Both the position numbers and the translations under genes were made by a program. 64,000 nt of DNA from an uncultured Trichococcus sp. (GTDB lineage Bacteria > Bacillota > Bacilli > Lactobacillales > Aerococcaceae): NCBI RefSeq assembly GCF_963667775.1, contig NZ_OY764015.1:186001-250000 (forward strand), read 5' to 3'. Position 1 is the stretch's first letter. Every line of letters starts with the position of its first letter. Below, in pieces: positions 59,459 to 64,000 of this stretch. Below the pieces are notes generated by a model. That model was not told the DNA's origin. It ran no database searches and worked only from the letters and a program-made list of their open reading frames with translations.

Positions 59459-60604
59459 ATGACGGACTTAGAAGACTATCGCAAAGAGTTGGATGCCATC
59501 GATCAGGAGCTTGTGGCGCTGTTCGAGAAACGGATGCAGATTTCCCAAGCCATCGGCAACTATAAGCTGGCGCATGATTTGCCCATCTTTGATGAAGGCC
59601 GTGAGCAGCGTGTCGTGGAACAGAATCTAACCCATCTGAAGAGCGAGGAGTTTGCGGTGCAGACCCATCATTTCTTGGATACGATCATGGATCTTTCCAA
59701 GGAAGCCCAAAAGGATGTCCGGGCAGCCGCGAACGATTATGAGCAGATTTTTGCCATCCATGAACCGAAGCAGCCTGCGCAGATCGGTTACTTCGGGGAA
59801 ACGGGCTCCTTCTGTGAAGAAGCGATGTTGGCTTATTTCGAGGAAGCGCCCCGCGATCCGAAAAACTACCATACTTTCGAATCGCTGTTCCTGGGAATCC
59901 AGAACGGGGAAATCGATTACGGCGTACTGCCTGTGGAAAATTCCTCCACCGGCGCGATTTCACAAGTGCTCGATCTGTTGTACAAATACGGCCTTTCCAT
60001 CGTAGGCGAGCAATACATCAAAATCGAGCAGCATCTGATCGGCCTGGAAGGGACCGGTCTGGATCAGATCGAGGAAGTCTATTCGCACCCGCAAGGTTTC
60101 CAGCAATCCACCGATTACTTCAAGGACCACGAGCAGTGGCGTCAGATTCCGTTCCACAGCACCTCCGACAGCGCCAAAATGGTGAAGGATTCCGGGGATG
60201 TGCATAAAGGTGCCATCGCCAGCAGAAGGGCCGCCCAGATCCATGGCCTCGCCATCTTGGCGGAAAGCATCCAGAACCAGAGCGAAAATACGACCCGCTT
60301 CATCATCGTCGGCAAAGATCTCGAGTCGAATCCGCGCTGCAACAAAGTCAGCGTGGTGTTCTCTTTGGACAACCAAGCCGGCACGCTGTTCAAGCTGCTG
60401 CGCCATTTCGCGCGGTACCACATCAACCTGATCAAAATCGAGTCCCGCCCGGTAGAAGGGGAGAAATGGGAGTACTTGCTTTACCTGGACTTCGAAGGCA
60501 ACATCGCCGACGAAAATGTCCATGAAGCCCTGCGCTTCATCCACCGGAGCAGTGTCTATTTCAGACTTTTGGGCTGCTGCATCGCCGCAACCGAAAACAA
60601 ATAA
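59459..60604 (+). CDS. pheA: Bifunctional chorismate mutase / prephenate dehydratase (P-protein)
   Basis: 381 residues. An AroQ-type chorismate mutase domain (1-85: 'LEDYRKELDAIDQELVALFEKRMQISQAIGNYK') precedes prephenate dehydratase (about 105-285: 'IGYFGETGSFCEEAML', 'DYGVLPVENSSTGAISQVLDLL', 'TSDSAKMV', 'TTRFIIVGKD') and a C-terminal ACT domain for Phe feedback ('NQAGTLFKLLRHFARYHINLIKIESRP'). The enteric-style fusion is notable, since Bacillus keeps the dehydratase separate and fuses the mutase elsewhere. It supplies the only chorismate mutase seen in the window. Confidence 0.95.
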   Translation: MTDLEDYRKELDAIDQELVALFEKRMQISQAIGNYKLAHDLPIFDEGREQRVVEQNLTHLKSEEFAVQTHHFLDTIMDLSKEAQKDVRAAANDYEQIFAIHEPKQPAQIGYFGETGSFCEEAMLAYFEEAPRDPKNYHTFESLFLGIQNGEIDYGVLPVENSSTGAISQVLDLLYKYGLSIVGEQYIKIEQHLIGLEGTGLDQIEEVYSHPQGFQQSTDYFKDHEQWRQIPFHSTSDSAKMVKDSGDVHKGAIASRRAAQIHGLAILAESIQNQSENTTRFIIVGKDLESNPRCNKVSVVFSLDNQAGTLFKLLRHFARYHINLIKIESRPVEGEKWEYLLYLDFEGNIADENVHEALRFIHRSSVYFRLLGCCIAATENK

Positions 60605-60636
60605 GCAAAGCATTCCGCGCAAGGGCGGAATGCCGG

Positions 60637-60689
60637 AAAAGCCAGCAATGACCGCTATCTGCGGTGCGTTGCTGGCTTTTTGTTTTTTC
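60637..60689 (+). terminator. Terminator after pheA
   Basis: GCCAGCAA (60641-60648) pairs with TTGCTGGC (60669-60676), with an inner ACCGC/GCGGT stem and a T-rich tail. A second hairpin, CATTCCGC/GCGGAATG, precedes it at 60611-60632. Confidence 0.85.
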
Positions 60690-60695
60690 AGATTC

Positions 60696-60724
60696 TTGCA
60701 GTCCGGGGTAAAAATGGGTACTAT
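60696..60724 (+). promoter_or_regulatory. Promoter of niaR
   Basis: TTGCAG (60696-60701), a 17-base spacer and TACTAT (60719-60724), 34 bases before the start. Confidence 0.6.
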
Positions 60725-60758
60725 TAAGTAGAGAACGCGTTACGGAAGGGTGAGTTTA

Positions 60759-61283
60759 TTGAAAGCAGCAGAGAGACGAAATGAAATCATCAAATTATTG
60801 GAGGCCACGGATCAACCGGTGAATGCCACCCAACTGGCCGAACTGTTGTCGGTCAGCCGGCAGGTCATTGTGGGCGATATCGCCTTGATCCGTGCCAAAG
60901 GGATTGAGATTCTGGCAACGCCACGCGGCTATCTATCCGCGAATGCATTCAAAGGCGAAGGCTCCCTGTTCACAGGGAAAATTGCCTGCCAGCACTCGCA
61001 AGCCGAGACAGTGACGGAACTGAACATCATCGTAGACAACGGCGGCGAGGTCGTGGATGTCCAGGTCGAGCATCCCGTCTACGGCACGTTGACCGGGGAA
61101 CTGCATATCCGTTCGCGCCATGATGTCATCGACTTTATGAAAAAAATCGCATCAAATGAAGCGGCGATGCTGTCTTCGCTGACGGGCGGCGTACATCTGC
61201 ATACACTTGCCTGCAAGGATGAAGACACATTTCTGCGCATAAAAAAAGAACTGCAGGAAGCGGGCATCCTCTATTCCGGATGA
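60759..61283 (+). CDS. niaR: NiaR (YrxA) niacin-responsive repressor
   Basis: 174 residues from TTG 60759 (GGAAGGGTGAG upstream; a GTG nine bases earlier is possible). N-terminal HTH_11 ('RRNEIIKLLEATDQPVNATQLAELLSVSRQVIVGDIALIRAKG') and C-terminal 3H domain with the three metal-binding His regions ('VEHPVYGTLTGELHIRSRHDVIDF', 'GGVHLHTLAC'). Represses NAD biosynthesis and niacin uptake when nicotinate is present. The next gene is niaX, with a palindrome in its promoter. Confidence 0.93.
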   Translation: MKAAERRNEIIKLLEATDQPVNATQLAELLSVSRQVIVGDIALIRAKGIEILATPRGYLSANAFKGEGSLFTGKIACQHSQAETVTELNIIVDNGGEVVDVQVEHPVYGTLTGELHIRSRHDVIDFMKKIASNEAAMLSSLTGGVHLHTLACKDEDTFLRIKKELQEAGILYSG

Positions 61284-61301
61284 AAACGCATGGGAATAAG
61301 C

Positions 61302-61329
61302 TTGACAACTCCTGAAAAGATTATATAAT
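61302..61329 (+). promoter_or_regulatory. Promoter of niaX
   Basis: Consensus TTGACA (61302-61307), a 16-base spacer and TATAAT (61324-61329). Confidence 0.85.
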
Positions 61330-61332
61330 ATA

Positions 61333-61356
61333 TTACAACTGTCAAGACAGTTGTAA
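61333..61356 (+). promoter_or_regulatory. NiaR operator palindrome
   Basis: TTACAACTGTC, AA, then GACAGTTGTAA: 11-bp perfect arms around two bases, lying directly on the expected start site of niaX transcription. The inner TGTCnnGACA fits the NiaR box as I recall it for Firmicutes. NiaR with nicotinate would block niaX. Confidence 0.82.
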
Positions 61357-61379
61357 ACATCTTTGGAGGGATTGGCGAA

Positions 61380-61937
61380 ATGAATACACGTACACAAACG
61401 AAACACATTACGATAGCTGCTCTACTGATTGCAATAGGGATCCTGATACCGATGATTTCCCCTTTGAAAATAATTCTGGAACCGGCCTCCTTCACTTTGG
61501 CTAGCCATGTGGCGACCATGCTCGCTATGTTCCTTTCACCCGGTATCGCGGTCGCAGTTGCCTTCGGAACGGCTGTCGGCTTCATGTTGGGCGGCTTTCC
61601 GTTGGTCGTGGTCCTACGTGCGGCTACGCACATGATCTTTTCGTATTTTGGTGCCAAATACATTCAAAAGCACCCGGATATGGCCCACAACATCAAAAAA
61701 TCGTTGCTCTTCAGCTTTGTGCTTGGCGTTCTGCATGCCGGGAGTGAAGTCATCGTCGTCAGCCTGTTCTATTTTGCGGGTAACCTTACGGAAGCCTATT
61801 ACGATAAAGGACTGATTTCTTCGGTCATGTTGCTGGTCGGTGTCGGAACCGTCATCCACAGCATGGTCGATTACTGGTTGGCTCAAATCGTCTGGAAAAC
61901 AGTCGGCAAAAAAGCCCTGCCTTTACGCTCTGTGTAG
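61380..61937 (+). CDS. niaX: Niacin ECF transporter S-component NiaX
   Basis: 185 residues, GGAGGG 10 bases before ATG. Five to six membrane helices. The N-terminal 'KHITIAALLIAIGILIPMISPLKIILEPASFTLASHVATMLAMFLSP' is the NiaX pattern. Imports nicotinate/nicotinamide with the shared ECF module. The NiaR operator upstream confirms the pathway. Confidence 0.9.
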   Translation: MNTRTQTKHITIAALLIAIGILIPMISPLKIILEPASFTLASHVATMLAMFLSPGIAVAVAFGTAVGFMLGGFPLVVVLRAATHMIFSYFGAKYIQKHPDMAHNIKKSLLFSFVLGVLHAGSEVIVVSLFYFAGNLTEAYYDKGLISSVMLLVGVGTVIHSMVDYWLAQIVWKTVGKKALPLRSV

Positions 61938-61957
61938 AGCGGAAAACGAATAAAATC

Positions 61958-61999
61958 AAAAGGACGCATCCCGGATTTAATTGCGGGATGCGTCCTTTT
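61958..61999. terminator. Bidirectional terminator between niaX and the carbonic anhydrase gene
   Basis: GGACGCATCCC (61962-61972) pairs with GGGATGCGTCC (61985-61995), with A and T tracts on the two sides. Confidence 0.92.
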
Positions 62000-62032
62000 C
62001 TGTGTGCGGATCATTCATTCTTTCAAACAGAT

Positions 62033-62665
62033 TTAACCGTTCGCCAGCAAAAATTCGCAAAGGTTAGGGTCATAGATGAAAATTTCGCCGGTCTCGATGA
62101 TGTAGTGCCAACCGCTGATCTGCAGCTTGTCGGCTTCCATTCTTTCGGCGATATAGGGATGGCTAACCAAATGTTTCAGCTGCTCCAAGACATTGCCTTG
62201 TTCCATCATCCAGGCACGCGCCTCGGGTTCGGATTCCGGGATTTCCTTCAGCACGCGATCGCGGACGGGGTGAATCAGTTCCAGCCACTTGCGCGTATGC
62301 GGCAAATCATCGAGCTTGCCCTCGGGATAAAGGCAAGCAGCGCAGCCGCCGCAGTTCGAATGGCCGCAGATGATGATGTTCTCTACTCCGAGCGCGAGCA
62401 CGGCATACTCGATAGCGGATGTCGTCGCCAAATATTCCGAAGAGACCCGGTAAGGCGGCGCGATGTTGGCGATGTTGCGGATGATGAACAATTCACCCGG
62501 TAACGTTCCGGTGATCATATTCGGATCGATGCGCGAATCGGAACAGGAAATGAAGAGGGTATGAGGTTTCTGGGAACTTTTCAAACCTTTGAACAGCTCT
62601 CGATGAGATTCAAAATCCCTCCTCCTGAAATTGACGATACCTTTTAATAACTTATCCAAGCTCAT
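62033..62665 (-). CDS. Beta-class carbonic anhydrase
   Basis: 210 residues. Zinc ligands lie in CSDSRIDP (Cys, with the Asp-Arg dyad) and CGHSNCGGC (His and Cys). 'LLKGIVNFRRRDFESHRELFKGLKSSQKPHTLFISCSDSR' and 'NIANIAPPYRVSSEYLATTSAIEYAVLALGVENIIICGHS' fit the family. It interconverts CO2 and bicarbonate, which feeds carboxylation reactions. Confidence 0.95.
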   Translation of the reverse strand: MSLDKLLKGIVNFRRRDFESHRELFKGLKSSQKPHTLFISCSDSRIDPNMITGTLPGELFIIRNIANIAPPYRVSSEYLATTSAIEYAVLALGVENIIICGHSNCGGCAACLYPEGKLDDLPHTRKWLELIHPVRDRVLKEIPESEPEARAWMMEQGNVLEQLKHLVSHPYIAERMEADKLQISGWHYIIETGEIFIYDPNLCEFLLANG

Positions 62666-62683
62666 ACCTTCTTTCTGAAATGA

Positions 62684-63595
62684 TTAACCGAACAACAGTT
62701 GTGCCAATTGCACGATGATCGGGATAGTAAATAAAGACAAAAGAGTGGTCAGAACCACAAGCCGCGCGCCGTATTCATAGTCTCCGCCGAACAGACGGCC
62801 AAGGATGGCGGTATTCGTTGCAGCCGGCGCACAGGAAGCGATGGTCAGGACGATTTCCACCATATAGTCATCTATCGGCAACAAGTAGATGACGCCGATA
62901 GAGATGAGGGCGGTGACGATCAAGCGCAGGAAAGTGGTCCAATACGCTTTCGGGAAAGCCAGTAATTCCGAAAAATTACTGTTGGCGATGTAGCTGCCCA
63001 GAATGATCATGGCCAGAGGTGTGTTCAAAGCAGCCAAGCTGTCGACGGATTTCCAGAGAAAATCAGGGACCGGTAAGCGACTGATGTAGATGGACAAGCC
63101 GATGACAGCCCCGATCATACCGGGATTGAGGATAGTTTGCCGCAGCGTCATCGCTTTTTTGTCCCCGGATATCAAATATTGGCCATAAGTCCACTGGGTG
63201 ACGTTGTTTGCCAGGATGTAGCCGGACATGAAAAAGACGCCCTCATAGCCCACCGTCGCGAGCACCAAGGGGATGCCGACAAAGCCGGCATTCGGGAAAA
63301 TCGTGGCATATTTATCGATACGATCCTCTTTTTTTAACAGGAAATGGACGATGGCTGCGCGGATGGAAATCGTCAGAAAAGCCGCCAACGTAGCCCACAA
63401 CAACAATTTCAAACGGTGCGCATCAAATGCTGCATTGAAGGATGTGATCATGGTCGCGGGCATCACGAACAAGGAGAGGATGGTCGATATCTGACGCGAA
63501 CCCTCACTGTTGATGACATTCGACCGGATCAGCAGAAAACCAAAGAACATGATGCTGAACATAGTCAGCAACTGTTGGAAAACGATACTTATCAA
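62684..63595 (-). CDS. AEC (auxin efflux carrier) family transporter
   Basis: 303 residues from TTG 63595 (AAAGGGG about 12 bases upstream); the open frame to 63736 adds a non-family, basic stretch. Ten hydrophobic segments in two groups of five. 'FPNAGFVGIPLVLATVGYEGVFFMSGYILANNVTQWTYG' and 'NPGMIGAVIGLSIYISRLPVP' are AEC signatures. Substrate probably a carboxylate such as malate, by family only. 18 bases separate it from the downstream carbonic anhydrase gene. Confidence 0.85.
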   Translation of the reverse strand: MISIVFQQLLTMFSIMFFGFLLIRSNVINSEGSRQISTILSLFVMPATMITSFNAAFDAHRLKLLLWATLAAFLTISIRAAIVHFLLKKEDRIDKYATIFPNAGFVGIPLVLATVGYEGVFFMSGYILANNVTQWTYGQYLISGDKKAMTLRQTILNPGMIGAVIGLSIYISRLPVPDFLWKSVDSLAALNTPLAMIILGSYIANSNFSELLAFPKAYWTTFLRLIVTALISIGVIYLLPIDDYMVEIVLTIASCAPAATNTAILGRLFGGDYEYGARLVVLTTLLSLFTIPIIVQLAQLLFG

Positions 63596-63773
63596 AGTGG
63601 TGCGGCACCCCTTTCGTGTGCGGAAGCTTGATTTCATTTTTTTTCTGTTCCTACATGATAACACACCACGTGGTATAATTTTAAGGAAAATCTCATAAAT
63701 GTCTAGTATAATGTATTGGTATGCATCATAAAACAAACAACGGCGTCTTGAGCTGAAGAATGGAGAATTATAG

Positions 63774-64000
63774 ATGGCAAGAGTAGAAAGTTTTGAATTG
63801 GATCACGATTTGGTGAAGGCTCCGTATGTCCGCCAAGCCGGCTATGAAGTGCACGAAACGGGGGCTATCGTCACAAAATTCGATCTGCGTTTTGTGCAGC
63901 CCAACCAGGATGCGTTGCCGACAGGGGCCATGCACACGCTGGAACACCTTCTGGCGATCAATATCCGCGATTATGTGGATGGCGTCATCGACCTTTCGCC
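63774..64000 (+). CDS. luxS: S-ribosylhomocysteine lyase LuxS (5' part, cut by window edge)
   Basis: 75 residues visible from ATG 63774 (TGGAGAA upstream); the frame runs off the window. '[20 protein letters not shown]' and the metal-binding HTLEH (family HxxEH) identify LuxS, which cleaves S-ribosylhomocysteine to homocysteine and the autoinducer-2 precursor. A TATAAT at 63707-63712 may be its -10 box. Confidence 0.95.
   Translation, partial: MARVESFELDHDLVKAPYVRQAGYEVHETGAIVTKFDLRFVQPNQDALPTGAMHTLEHLLAINIRDYVDGVIDLS

Overview
The window looks like the chromosome of a low-to-mid GC Lactobacillales bacterium, most likely family Carnobacteriaceae (Trichococcus-like). I base this on gene content and order (ECF S-components ThiT and NiaX, LuxS, a ccpN-ppsR-ppdK operon, two divergent aromatic operons), strong Shine-Dalgarno sites and frequent TTG/GTG starts. 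I recognised families by reading, not by database search, so the genus is an inference.

Bases 1-29579 are the right-hand ~29.6 kb of a siphovirus prophage, all on the + strand. It runs: recombination and replication genes (RecT, MBL nuclease-like protein, replisome organiser with internal iterons, RusA, SSB); an HNH/terminase packaging module; an HK97-type head module; a tail module with a programmed -1 frameshift; a baseplate and adhesin module; and holin and endolysin. It ends at a 3' tRNA-Leu(GAG) fragment taken as attR. The integrase end lies outside the window. The tail module carries a complete diversity-generating retroelement (DGR) in the order variable protein, Avd, template repeat, reverse transcriptase. 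The template and variable repeats differ at 12 of 91 positions, and all 12 are adenines in the template. A DXD glycosyltransferase follows the major tail protein, and both the major capsid and major tail proteins end in very similar Thr-rich tails, which suggests virion glycosylation.

From 29.6 to 34 kb is a small accessory strip: a three-repeat Ltp-type lipoprotein (a family linked to superinfection exclusion), a DUF4041/GIY-YIG coiled-coil protein, and an intact IS1380-family element with 15-bp terminal repeats and a 5-bp target duplication.

From 34 to 64 kb is core chromosome: YitT; ThiT under a TPP riboswitch; an SDR dehydrogenase; a PhnA-like protein; the ccpN-ppsR-ppdK gluconeogenic operon; an SNF2 helicase; a two-part ThrE exporter; an IclR regulator beside a KDG-type sugar kinase; divergent aromatic operons (aroE-aroK-tyrA and aroF-aroB-aroA-aroC-pheA); niaR-niaX with a palindromic operator; a beta-carbonic anhydrase; an AEC transporter; and the start of luxS. 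The aroF operon is preceded by a 49-codon leader ORF with 10 aromatic residues in a 13-residue run, followed by a strong terminator. This is the layout of ribosome-mediated attenuation, which is unusual in Firmicutes. Three intergenic gaps hold tandem arrays of hairpins, each array with its own stem sequence.
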